Source: Frondihabitans sp. PAMC 28766 (lineage in GTDB: Bacteria; Actinomycetota; Actinomycetes; Actinomycetales; Microbacteriaceae). From it: 64,000 bases of DNA. Shown piece by piece: positions 54,555-62,705 of this stretch; the stretch's first letter is position 1, and every line of letters starts with the position of its first letter. The stretch is from contig NZ_CP014514.1 in the NCBI RefSeq assembly GCF_001577365.1, positions 124,001 through 188,000 of the forward strand, written 5' to 3'. Under the pieces are notes generated by a model. It did no database searches and was not told the origin of the DNA. It was given only the letters and a program-made list of their open reading frames with translations. A program made the position numbers and the translations under genes.

Positions 54555-55226
54555 CTACAGGGTGATGCTGATGTCGTTATTGACGTGGGTGACGTGCGGC
54601 GACGCCCATGCAGCGGTCTCGGCCTGCTTCCGCTCGACGTAGGAACGAACCTGGCCGGTGAGGGTTGCCGTGTTTCCCGAGACAGCAACGTGGACCTGGT
54701 TGGCGTCGATCGTCGCGTTGCGGACGAGTGCCTTCCGAATGCGGTCCTCGGTGTTGGCGACGGAAGGCCGACTGCGGAGGATGATCTCGTTCACGACGAA
54801 GACGACACCCTTGACAGCCTCGACGGCTCGTCGAGCCTCCTCGCGTTGGTAGTTCCATTCGACTTGACCCTTCAGGGTCACCGTGTGCTTCTCCACGGTG
54901 GCAGTGACCGAGTCGGGAAGCGTGGCGACCCACCTAATGGCGGTCTGCACGTTTTTGGCGATATCGGTTTCGGTGACGGTCCACACGTACGACGACGGGT
55001 GGATGACGATGTCCTCGACCACGGTCGTTACGCCTGAGGTGCGGAAGGCCGCTTTGCCTGCGGCAATGCGCTCGGCGGCGTCGTCGACTTCGCCTGACAA
55101 GGTGACGACACCGTTCTCTACGGCAACGCCGATGCCTGCGTCGTCGACGTCGGGGGTCCAGGCGAGTTCCTCCTGAACAGCTTCTTGAATGTCGCGATCG
55201 GACTTGATGAGTGTACTGGTTGTCAT
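54555..55226 (-). CDS. BON-domain protein with three BON repeats (OsmY-like)
   Basis: 223 residues: three BON domains at about 8-75, 79-148 and 155-222, each with the pattern D-x-V-x-V-x-G-x-V-T-L-x-G-x-V (e.g. IGVAVENGVVTLSGEVDD; VTATVEKHTVTLKGQVEW; VHVAVSGNTATLTGQVRS). Such proteins protect the envelope under osmotic or desiccation stress. The start at 55226 is preceded by GAAAGGG; the same leader (GAAAGGGCACCAT) precedes its paralogue at 62706. No signal peptide is seen, so it is predicted cytosolic or membrane-peripheral. Confidence 0.88.
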   Translation of the reverse strand: MTTSTLIKSDRDIQEAVQEELAWTPDVDDAGIGVAVENGVVTLSGEVDDAAERIAAGKAAFRTSGVTTVVEDIVIHPSSYVWTVTETDIAKNVQTAIRWVATLPDSVTATVEKHTVTLKGQVEWNYQREEARRAVEAVKGVVFVVNEIILRSRPSVANTEDRIRKALVRNATIDANQVHVAVSGNTATLTGQVRSYVERKQAETAAWASPHVTHVNNDISITL

Positions 55227-55291
55227 GATGGTGCCCTTTCGTTGGCGCGGTTTCGCGCCCTTCAAGGATGTTCTGTGGGCCTCCGGCCGAG

Positions 55292-55307
55292 TAGGGGAGA
55301 AGGTCCC
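55292..55307 (-). promoter_or_regulatory. DosR-type box, 65 bases before BON gene
   Basis: Minus-strand GGGACCTTCTCCCCTA. The 65-base spacing equals that of the split box of the paralogue at 62706. Confidence 0.75.
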
Positions 55308-55434
55308 GACCGGCACAGAGAAAGCGACTGGCGAGGCGATCATTCCGGCTGAAGTTGGCCCAACGAGGGCAAGCGATCCGGGACCCACCCGAGCTTTGGT
55401 GCCAATCGTCGTTGCAACCGACTGTCGAAGAGTC

Positions 55435-56166
55435 TTAGGTGATGCCGCCAGTGTGAAGCAGCAGGCCGATGGCGAATGTGGCGGCCAGGGCGATCGCGCC
55501 GCCGAGGACGACGCGGACGGTGGCGCGAGCGCGGGACCCTCCGCCGATGCGAGCCCCCAGGTCGCCGGTGACGGCTAATGCTAGGAGCACCGCGATAAAC
55601 GTCACCGGGACACGAATAGGCGCCGGGGGAAGGAGGATCGCTACGAGAGGGAGGATCGCACCGATCGTGAACGATGCTGCGGATGCCGCTGCGGCCTGCC
55701 AGGGGTTGACCACGTCGCCTTGACGAATGCCGAGCTCGAGAGAAAGGTGGGCCTGCAACGCATTCTTCGAGGTCAACTCCGCAGCGACGAGGCTGGCCGT
55801 TTTCCTGGTGAGACCTTGAGCTTCGTAGAGTGTCGTGAGTTCCTCGAGCTCCGCAGTGGGGTCGTCGATCAGCTCTTGGCGTTCTTTGTCGATCAACGCC
55901 TTCTGGCTGTCGGCCTGGCTGCTGACCGACACGTACTCTCCGAGCGCCATCGAGATGGCGCCTCCGACGAGCCCGGCAATCCCTGCCGTGGCGATCGCAC
56001 TCGTCGCAGTGGAAGCGCCTGCGACACCGACGACGATAGCTGCCACAGACACGATGCCGTCGTTAGCTCCGAGCACACCAGCTCGAAGCCAATTCAGACG
56101 GCCGGCGAAGTTGCCGACGTGAGGTTCGGCCGGGTGTGTTGCGGAAACTCCGTGGGAGAACGCCAT
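55435..56166 (-). CDS. VIT family membrane protein
   Basis: 243 residues from ATG 56166. The N-terminal LNWLRAGVLGANDGIVSVAAIVVGVAGAS is the VIT1/CCC1 signature, followed by GGAISMALGEYVSVSSQADSQKALI, a cytosolic helical segment with DP-AELEELTTLYEAQGL, and three more membrane helices. Family members transport Fe2+ or Mn2+ out of the cytosol. No box was found directly upstream, but the next two genes on the same strand are close, so it may be read from the baeRF promoter. Confidence 0.9.
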   Translation of the reverse strand: MAFSHGVSATHPAEPHVGNFAGRLNWLRAGVLGANDGIVSVAAIVVGVAGASTATSAIATAGIAGLVGGAISMALGEYVSVSSQADSQKALIDKERQELIDDPTAELEELTTLYEAQGLTRKTASLVAAELTSKNALQAHLSLELGIRQGDVVNPWQAAAASAASFTIGAILPLVAILLPPAPIRVPVTFIAVLLALAVTGDLGARIGGGSRARATVRVVLGGAIALAATFAIGLLLHTGGIT

Positions 56167-56176
56167 GCTGGATAAC

Positions 56177-56446
56177 TCACCGGCCGGCGAAGCCCGCGCC
56201 GGCGAGCATGCGCCGCAGATCCACCAGGTTCTCGACGTCCAGGTCTTTGCGGGTCCCAGGATCGAATGACTCCGTCTCGTCACCGAGGGTCAGAGTGATC
56301 TCGCCATTCCGGCCGATCGAGACGGTTCCCGCCTCGTCAAGCAGTGAAAGTGCATCCTGCCAGGTGACGTTATTGCTCGACGGGTGCTGGAGGATGTGCT
56401 GGAGCGTCGAACGGTGATGGCTCGTCAGATGCGATTGTGGCTCCAT
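56177..56446 (-). CDS. Small hypothetical protein
   Basis: 89 residues from ATG 56446: HHRSTLQHILQHPSSNNVTWQDALSLL, then GTVSIGRNGEITLTLGDETESFDPG and a C-terminal LVDLRRMLAGAGF helix. This order (helix, two-strand hairpin, helix) is seen in short actinobacterial proteins of unknown function; the N-terminal part recalls HicA-like small domains, but I would not call it a toxin. Lies 14 bases downstream of the baeRF gene and 10 bases before the VIT gene. Confidence 0.6.
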   Translation of the reverse strand: MEPQSHLTSHHRSTLQHILQHPSSNNVTWQDALSLLDEAGTVSIGRNGEITLTLGDETESFDPGTRKDLDVENLVDLRRMLAGAGFAGR

Positions 56447-56460
56447 GGGTTTCGGGGTCG

Positions 56461-57361
56461 TTACTTCCGCGGTGTTGTTCGGATCGTGCTCGGGGATAGG
56501 GCGCTGTCCGTCCGGAAGCCAGCGCGTCGTAGCTGCCACCGCTGCGTTCTCGGAAGGGAACCGGCAGGGGCGAAGATGATGTCGCTGCCCGTGAGGATCG
56601 CGGCCCGGACGAGGACATCGGCTGCTGGGAACGACATCGGCAGTGGAACGAGCCCCGGTTCGGCTGAGTCGGAGATCCAGGGTCGGTTGTCTAGTGCGTA
56701 GAGGGTGAGGTCGGACAGTGCGTGCTCACCGACGAACAGTGTCGAGACTGATGCCTCCTGCAGTTCCGCGACAACGGCATCGACGCCGATTCGCCTCTGG
56801 ATCTCGGTTTCGGCGAGAAGGCCGTTCACAGCGGTGGACCGGCGGGCGCCGAGCACTCGCGCGGTCTCGGTGTCGATGAGCTTCGTCACGGCATCCTGTG
56901 AGGATCCCGGCGCGAGTGTGTCGAGCGCCAGCGCGGTGAGCATCTGCCTGCTCTTCTCTGACAGGGCGAAGCGCACCAGTTCCACCACGTGCGGGTCGCC
57001 AGTGACGATGACGAAGTCGACATGCCGGGCCGTGCCGAGCGCGTCGAGAGCGGCGGCGAAGAGTGCGGCGTTACGCTTCCAGGTCTCTTCGGTGCGGTGA
57101 GCGTGACGCGGGTGAGACAGACCCCCCGGCGGCTTCGTGGACGAAGTCCTCATCTCCGTCCAGGCGCTGGTCGACCGACGCGGTCGAGTCGAGGTCGGAG
57201 TGCGAACGAAGCCGGGCGTGGTCGGCTGCCGCTTCGAGAATGATGTAGCTCACGGCACGGTCTGCTGCCCGCGCCATCGACAGGAGATCAACGGTCTTGT
57301 CGTCCGCAGCGGCATCCCCGCGCAATTGTTGGGCGATTTGCTCGAAGCGGTACGAGGTCAT
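56461..57361 (-). CDS. baeRF-type (eRF1-like, Rv2629-related) protein, frameshifted and N-terminally short
   Basis: About 299 residues after repair. The C-terminal part (EETWKRNAALFAAALDALG; VDFVIVTGDPHVVELVRFAL; VSTLFVGEHALSDLTLYAL; AAILTGSDIIFAPAGSL) matches the bacterial/archaeal eRF1-like proteins such as Rv2629, a gene in the mycobacterial DosR regulon. The N-terminal frame (AADRAVSYIILEAAADHARLRSHSD) joins it at a GGGGGG run near 57124, where one G appears extra. The usual N-terminal ~100-residue domain is missing. Possibly a ribosome-associated factor; the role is unproven. Confidence 0.72.
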
Positions 57362-57445
57362 GGCTGTTGTCCTTCGTCGCACCGGACGTGCTGCTAGGCG
57401 GCAGCAGATGCACTTGCCAGCGTCCGCCGTAACCGGCCCGCAGAC

Positions 57446-57461
57446 AAGGGACCAAGGTCCT
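57446..57461 (-). promoter_or_regulatory. DosR-type box upstream of baeRF gene
   Basis: Minus-strand AGGACCTTGGTCCCTT, 84 bases before the start. The core is a near-perfect palindrome. Confidence 0.65.
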
Positions 57462-57508
57462 GCCGGAAGCGGCTCATCGGGAGGAGTCGACCTGGTTCGT
57501 TCGTTCGT

Positions 57509-57718
57509 TCACCGGGGTCGTGCGGCATGCGACGCGAACGCCGAAACGAACGTGGCAGCAACGACGGCTAAGACGCTGACCCATCCAGAGACGACCAGGG
57601 ACTGGCTGACGCCCATGATGACCAAGACGAGCGCGAGGGCAGGAGCCTTGACCGCAGGGATGACCCCGGTCACGTGCGCGGCTCGCCACGAAGCGCCATT
57701 GATGAGCAGAGGTTGCAT
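57509..57718 (-). CDS. Possible small membrane protein
   Basis: 69 residues from ATG 57718 with GGGA upstream: two hydrophobic segments (APALALVLVIMGVSQSLVV and WVSVLAVVAATFVSAFA). No family recognised; the hydrophobic pattern is the only support. Confidence 0.4.
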   Translation of the reverse strand: MQPLLINGASWRAAHVTGVIPAVKAPALALVLVIMGVSQSLVVSGWVSVLAVVAATFVSAFASHAARPR

Positions 57719-57837
57719 TCGGATTCCCACAAGCCGGTTTCTCGGCAACCCTCGCCCAGGCGACGGCGCGATCGACCATTGTCAGGGCGAGAGTTATGCC
57801 AGCGAACCTCCAGGAGAGCAGGTCGTCAACAGTCAAT

Positions 57838-58005
57838 AGTTCGTGTTCTCGTCAACCTCATTTCCGAAAGGGCCGAGACCTCGCAACCGCATCGCGGGTG
57901 GCCAAATGAAGCGGGCGATGGCGATGCTCAGCCACCCGATAGAGAAGCCGGCGAAGACGAGCACCAACGGGGCCCGGCCTGGGCTTGGACGTCGAGGGCG
58001 ACGCT
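57838..58005 (-). pseudogene. Membrane-protein C-terminal fragment cut by IS1380
   Basis: On the minus strand RAPLVLVFAGFSIGWLSIAIARFIW, then PPAMRLRGLGPFGNEVDENTNY and a TGA at about 57838. A complete helix followed by a hydrophilic tail ends properly, while the upstream part is replaced by the IS1380 end at 58007. The original gene cannot be identified. Confidence 0.5.
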
Positions 58006-58006
58006 A

Positions 58007-59670
58007 AGCCTGAATCCACCGATGTTTCTGGGGTGGGTGGGGTCGCGGGGTGGGTGAGCGTCGGGGTGCGGGTGGTCGCGGCAGGGCCGTGGGCCCTGCT
58101 GCCCTGATCGTTCCACTGCTGGTTCCTGGTCGCGCCGTGATGGCTGGTCGGACGGGTTGATCAGCGTCGGGGTGGCCCTGTCGTGTGAGCGAACAGCGCG
58201 GTCCAGGCGGCCTCCCAGGGCCAGGCGTGGGGCAGGTGCAGGCGGATGCGGCGTCCGGAGGACGCGACCCTGCCCGGGACGGTGATCAGTTTCCGGCGGA
58301 TCGTCGCGGTGGTCGCTTTCGCCAGAGCAGCACCAGCAATGGTTGCGGCGGCTCTGGTGAGGTTGAAAGCGATGACGGCGAGGACCAGCCAGGCGGCGTT
58401 CGCGGTGAAGATCCCCGACGGCAGGTGCGCCAGCGCGGAATGCTTCAAATCCGCGTTGACCTGCTCGATGATCGCGTGCCGACGGTGCACCTGGTCCGCG
58501 GTCACCGTGTCCAACGTGCTGGTGGTGAAGAACGCGTGGAACCGGTGCGTGTCAAAAAGCGTCGGATGCTGAAGGTTGTTCTTGTTCAGCTCCGGGATGC
58601 GCCGCACCACGAGCCGACCTGGGGTGTGGTCTTTCTTCGTCCGGGAGGTGAATGCGGTGAAGGGGACCTCGGCGACCTCGGCGTGGGAGATCAACGCGCC
58701 GGTGTCCTCATCGATGATCGCGTTGGGGTATTCGATCGGGGTCCACGCGTTCTCCGGGATGGTGGCGATCGCACGTTTCACGGCCGGATCTTGCCGGGCC
58801 GTGACCGACACCGCCGCTCCCGCTTTCCGGGCCGCGTTGATGGTCGCGAACCCGTAGTACGCGGAGTCCGCCCGCAACAACACCGGCGCCGACGAGGCCC
58901 CGGGGAGGCGGGTGACGGTCTTCAGCGCGTCGGCGACGATCCGGGCAGCACCGCGTGGTGACCCGGACGCCCCCTTCCGCAACCGTTGGCCGATGATCAC
59001 CGGGGCGCTGGTGTCGGTGGACACGGTCGCCAGGAGTGCGTTGAGGCCGCGGACCCCGGAGTATCCGAACCCGGCGCCCTGCTTCTGATGCCCGTGCACC
59101 TCGATGATCGTGTCGTCCACATCCACGAAGACCATGCCTGCGCCGGAGGGTTTCGGGACAAGGGGTGTTTCCCGGGCGAGGCCCACGAGGAGCCGGGAGG
59201 CGACGGCGTCGAGTTGGCGGACATGCCCGAACGTGAACTCCCGCAGGAACGACCCCAACGTCGACGGCGCATAACAGGCGGTGAAGAGCTTGCCCGTGCC
59301 GCCGTGACGCAGCAGCGCCATGTCATCGATCGAGTCTGCACCGGCAACCATCCCCGCCACCAGGGAGGAGACTTTCAACCCGGCGTTGGCACCCTTGTCC
59401 GACGGAACCGTCAACCACTGATCGGCCAGGCTGCGAAGACCGGCGGTCTCGGCCAGCCGCATCACCGGGAGCAGCCCCGCGGTCGACACGAGATTCGGGT
59501 CATCAAATGACGCAGCAGCAGCCCTGGCGGCGTGAGAAACTTGCACCTACGAGATGCCTCTCTTATCAGGCGAAATGGAACCTTCGACAAGTCCTATTTT
59601 CCCTGATCAGGAAGGCATTCTCCGTTTAACGCGCCGACCCCCACTAAACGTCCATCGGTGGATTCAGGCT
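58007..59670 (-). mobile_element. IS1380-family insertion sequence
   Basis: Terminal inverted repeats AGCCTGAATCCACCGATG at 58007-58024 and its exact complement at 59653-59670 enclose a single transposase gene; total about 1.66 kb, typical of the family. I could not define a clean target duplication by eye. Confidence 0.85.
58161..59546 (-). CDS. IS1380-family transposase
   Basis: 461 residues from GTG 59546. DDE motifs visible: VFVDVDDTIIEVHG (first Asp), LLRADSAYYGFATINAARKAG (second Asp) and the C-terminal RHAIIEQVNADLKHSALAHLPSG (Glu) that defines the family. The frame is intact, so the element may be active. Confidence 0.95.
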   Translation of the reverse strand: MQVSHAARAAAASFDDPNLVSTAGLLPVMRLAETAGLRSLADQWLTVPSDKGANAGLKVSSLVAGMVAGADSIDDMALLRHGGTGKLFTACYAPSTLGSFLREFTFGHVRQLDAVASRLLVGLARETPLVPKPSGAGMVFVDVDDTIIEVHGHQKQGAGFGYSGVRGLNALLATVSTDTSAPVIIGQRLRKGASGSPRGAARIVADALKTVTRLPGASSAPVLLRADSAYYGFATINAARKAGAAVSVTARQDPAVKRAIATIPENAWTPIEYPNAIIDEDTGALISHAEVAEVPFTAFTSRTKKDHTPGRLVVRRIPELNKNNLQHPTLFDTHRFHAFFTTSTLDTVTADQVHRRHAIIEQVNADLKHSALAHLPSGIFTANAAWLVLAVIAFNLTRAAATIAGAALAKATTATIRRKLITVPGRVASSGRRIRLHLPHAWPWEAAWTALFAHTTGPPRR

Positions 59671-59790
59671 AAAGGCGGCGGCCCAGGCAAGCGCGAGTTT
59701 CGCGCAACAGGTCCTGGAAACTCATCGTTTGAGCACCTGTTCTATGCCCTCCCCCCGTCCTTTGAGCGGGCGCTTGCGGTGACAGCGAAG

Positions 59791-59818
59791 ATCGCCCCGG
59801 AGATTGCTCCGGGGCGAT
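59791..59818. terminator. Stem-loop terminator after aldehyde dehydrogenase
   Basis: Perfect 11-bp stem ATCGCCCCGGA / TCCGGGGCGAT with a six-base loop, 29 bases past the dehydrogenase stop codon on the minus strand. Confidence 0.78.
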
Positions 59819-59846
59819 CGTGGCTTATAGCCAGGTCGCTGATGTC

Positions 59847-61238
59847 TCAGAAGGCGGCGTTGATATCGACGACGTCGATGACTTTCTTGTTGATGAACTC
59901 CTGGATGCCGAGGTTAGTCAGCTCGTGACCGTATCCGGAGTGTTTGACTCCGCCGAAGGGGATGTCGGCCTTGACCATGGTCGGGTGATTCACGTAGACC
60001 ATTCCCGTCTCGATGCGGCGGGCGACTTTCTCGCCGTTGACGGTGTCTTTCGTAAAGACGGAACCTCCGAGGCCGAACGGGGAGTCGTTGGCGATGGCGA
60101 TGGCGTCGGCTTCGTCCTTGGCGCGGATGATGATCGACACGGGTCCGAAGAACTCTTCGTAGTAGGACGGGTTCGAGCTGTCCATCCCGGTGAGGATCGT
60201 CGGCTGGAAGAACGCGCCCTTCGCCGGTGCTTTCGCACCGAGCTTCTCCGACATGGCCCCGCTCGCGACGGCCTTCTCCACTTGGATCACGAGCTTGTCG
60301 GCGGCTCCCTGAGACGACAGGGGCGCCAGCGTCGTAGCGGCATCCATCGGGTCACCCATTAACAGGGCGGCGACGCCGGTGCGGTACTTCGCGATGAACT
60401 CGTCGAAGACGTCGTCGACGACGATCAGGCGCTTCGCCGAGACGCACACCTGACCGGCATTCCAGTGGCGACCGAACACGGCCCACTCGACGGTCTTGTC
60501 GATGTCGGCGTCCTTCAGCACGACGAACGCGTCGGAGCCGCCGAGTTCAAGGGTGCTTTTCTTCACGGCCTTGGCGGCGTACGCAGCGATGATGGAGCCA
60601 GCCTCCTCGCTGCCCGTGAGGGCGACCCCGCGAACGCGCGGGTCGTCGATCACGTGCTCGGTGAGGTCGTGGGGGAGGTAAAGGTTCTTGAACGCTCCCG
60701 CGGGGAGGCCGGCTCGTTCGAAGAGGTCGTCGAACATGGCCGCGGCCTGAGGGACATTGCTCGCGTGCTTAAGCAGGATCGTGTTTCCCGCGAGCAGCTG
60801 CGGACCGGCGACGCGCACCACCTGGTAGTACGGGAAGTTCCACGGTTCGACCGACAGGATCACACCGAGCGGCTCGCTGACGATCTCGACCTCACCCTCG
60901 GACGTCATGGCGACGGGCACCTTGATGGTCTCGAGCAACGTCTCACCGCGGTCGGCGTAGTACTGCAGGATGTCTGCCGACAGGTCGACCTCCGCCTCGG
61001 CCTCGCCGATCACCTTTCCCATCTCGAGCGTCAGCAGCTCGGCGTAGCGGCGCTTCTCCGCGCGGAGCAGCGCTGCTGCTTTCGCCAAGACGGCTGTGCG
61101 CTCCGAGAACGGCGTGTCCCTCCAGGAGAGGAACGCATCGTGAGCGGCACCGATGGCCGCGTCGACTTCTTCGATGGTCGCGTCGTCGAACGACGCCACG
61201 ATCTCGTTCGTGTAAGGGTTGATCGTCTGATACGTCAT
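59847..61238 (-). CDS. NAD(P)-dependent aldehyde dehydrogenase (succinate-semialdehyde type)
   Basis: 463 residues, complete ALDH: VEPWNFPYYQVVRVAGPQLLAGNTILLKHASNVP, catalytic Glu in LELGGSDAFVVL, catalytic Cys in HWNAGQVCVSAKR, EEFFGPVSIII and PFGGVKHSGYGHEL. The N-terminal MTYQTINPYTNEIVASF is usual for gabD-like succinate-semialdehyde dehydrogenases; LL-K-H-A-S in place of KPS is seen in that group. It oxidises an aldehyde to the acid with NAD(P)+, fitting redox turnover with the alcohol dehydrogenases. Two boxes lie upstream. Confidence 0.9.
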   Translation of the reverse strand: MTYQTINPYTNEIVASFDDATIEEVDAAIGAAHDAFLSWRDTPFSERTAVLAKAAALLRAEKRRYAELLTLEMGKVIGEAEAEVDLSADILQYYADRGETLLETIKVPVAMTSEGEVEIVSEPLGVILSVEPWNFPYYQVVRVAGPQLLAGNTILLKHASNVPQAAAMFDDLFERAGLPAGAFKNLYLPHDLTEHVIDDPRVRGVALTGSEEAGSIIAAYAAKAVKKSTLELGGSDAFVVLKDADIDKTVEWAVFGRHWNAGQVCVSAKRLIVVDDVFDEFIAKYRTGVAALLMGDPMDAATTLAPLSSQGAADKLVIQVEKAVASGAMSEKLGAKAPAKGAFFQPTILTGMDSSNPSYYEEFFGPVSIIIRAKDEADAIAIANDSPFGLGGSVFTKDTVNGEKVARRIETGMVYVNHPTMVKADIPFGGVKHSGYGHELTNLGIQEFINKKVIDVVDINAAF

Positions 61239-61308
61239 CTGTCGAAACCTTCTTCTGCAGCAGTGCTGCCTCGACTTCTAAGGTGACAGCGCCCCGGTGC
61301 GTCCGGTA

Positions 61309-61324
61309 GGGACCTTCGACCCCC
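61309..61324 (+). promoter_or_regulatory. DosR-type box upstream of aldehyde dehydrogenase
   Basis: GGGACCTTCGACCCCC, 70 bases from the dehydrogenase start (opposite orientation to the gene). Confidence 0.65.
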
Positions 61325-61362
61325 GTCGCGCCCACGAGAGGACTTCCCGGGGTGACCGGAAC

Positions 61363-61378
61363 GGGACCTTGGCCCCTT
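61363..61378 (+). promoter_or_regulatory. DosR-type box upstream of small membrane protein
   Basis: GGGACCTTGGCCCCTT, 60 bases before the start at 61439. Confidence 0.72.
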
Positions 61379-61438
61379 ACCCGATATGTTCCCGTGATCT
61401 ACCGTGGCCTTCATTTCGCGAAGAATGACGAGGACCGC

Positions 61439-61687
61439 ATGGACCACCACTCAGACCAAAAACCGCGCTTCACCGTCCGGGCTGCGGCGAACCCTGGATG
61501 GTTGTCGACGATAATCACCGTCGGTTTCGTCGCCCTCGTCCTGGCGTTCATCGTTCCGGTCGGCTTCATCGTTTTACTCCCCACGATGGTCGTCGTGGCT
61601 CACCTCCTTTACCGACGGCGAGCGTGGCGGCGTGAGCTGCACGAGCTCATGAGCCCGCGGAGCATTTCGAAAGGGACAAGGACCTAG
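61439..61687 (+). CDS. Small two-helix membrane protein (copy 2)
   Basis: 82 residues: hydrophilic start MDHHSDQKPRFTV, then TIITVGFVALVLAFIVPVGF and IVLLPTMVVVAHLLYRRRAWRRELHEL. Paralogue of 15019-15255 (shared VPVGF/VPIGF, VLLP, H-L, R-AW-REL). The TAG stop is part of the CTAG target site of the IS5 element, so insertion left this gene intact. Function unknown. Confidence 0.65.
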   Translation: MDHHSDQKPRFTVRAAANPGWLSTIITVGFVALVLAFIVPVGFIVLLPTMVVVAHLLYRRRAWRRELHELMSPRSISKGTRT

Positions 61688-62581
61688 GCCGTGTTGAGTA
61701 AGTCGGTGTTGATCCAGATAAGGGTCGCGGCGAGGGTGACGCCTGCTTGGTAGTTGCGGGCGGTTTTGTCGGATCGCATCGCGATGCCGCGCCAGTTCTT
61801 CAGCCGGTTGAAGCTGCGCTCGACGACGTTGCGGCGTTTATAAATCTCCGCATCGAACGCGGGCGGGCGACCACCCGCGGAACCTCGTTTTCGGCGGTTG
61901 CGTTCTTGGTCAGCCTTGATCGGGATCGTCGCTTTGATGCCACGGCCGGCGAGATAGATGCGGTTCGCCCGTGACGGGTAGCCCTTGTCCGCCAGGACCC
62001 GCTCGGGCCGTGTTCTGGGCCGGCCAAGACCTCCGGTCGGCACCCGGATCCGGTCGATCGTGTCGGCCAGCATCGTGGTGTCATTGACGTTCCCCGGCGT
62101 CAGGATCATGCTCAACGGTCGCCCTCGACCATCCGCGACCAGATGAATCTTGCAGGTCAGACCGCCCCTGGACTTTCCGATCGCGTGATCAGAGGGCTCC
62201 GGGCCCAGAATCGTGTAATTCGATCGTGCCCCCTGTGGTGCGGGCGAGGGTCGCACCGTGCTGATGCACCCGCGTGATCGTCGAATCGATCGATACCACC
62301 CAGTCGAGCTTTCCGAGCTGGTCGCTGCGCGCTTGCACCGCCGTCAGAATCTCCTGCCAGGTACCATCCTTCGCCCACCGGTCGAACCGTTTGAACACCG
62401 TGTTCCACGGCCCGAACCGCTCCGGGAGATCCCTCCAAGGCGACCCCGTCCGGAACCGCCACACGATGCCCTCCACGACCATCCGGTGCGGCAACCACGG
62501 ACGCGACCTTCCCTGGACGACTGGCAACAACGGCTCGATCACTGCCCACGCGTCGTCCGAAATCACATCACGCTCATGCAT
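61684..62581 (-). CDS. IS5-family transposase in two overlapping frames
   Basis: The first ORF (62581-62189) gives the N-terminal DUF4096-like part: VIEPLLPVVQGRSRPWLPHRMVVEGIVWRFRTGSPWRDLPERFGPWNTVFKRFDRW and the first Asp in VVSIDSTITRVHQHG. The second (62256-61684) gives SRGGLTCKIHLVADGRGRPLSMILTPGNVNDTTML, the Asp in VLADKGYPS and the Glu in NVVERSFNRLKNWRGIAMR. The 68-base overlap with a GGGGG run is the usual arrangement for programmed frameshifting in this group, so this split is probably not damage. Confidence 0.9.
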
Positions 62582-62629
62582 CCATCAATCGTGACCCGAC
62601 ACACACCCAAAACACTTGATCAACACGCC
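61688..62629 (-). mobile_element. IS5-family insertion sequence within a DosR-type box
   Basis: 942 bp bounded by inverted ends GCCGTGTTGAGTAAGT (left) and the complement of GGCGTGTTGATCAAGT (right), flanked by a CTAG direct repeat (61684-61687 and 62630-62633). Removing the element and one CTAG restores AGGACCTAGGGCCCTG, a good DosR-type box exactly 65 bases before the BON gene at 62706. Confidence 0.88.
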
Positions 62630-62705
62630 CTAGGGCCCTGTGCCGATGTCTTCCAGGCGCACATTCTGTAACCGCGCGGAACCGCGTCGACGAAAGGGCA
62701 CCATT

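Noticed and set aside
56177..56446. HicA-like toxin
   Set aside because: Only a short helix-strand resemblance, no partner antitoxin gene, and it lies inside a box-controlled gene cluster.
61684..62581. IS5 transposase counted as another sequencing frameshift
   Set aside because: The two-frame layout with a 68-base overlap is usual for this IS5 group and is probably programmed.
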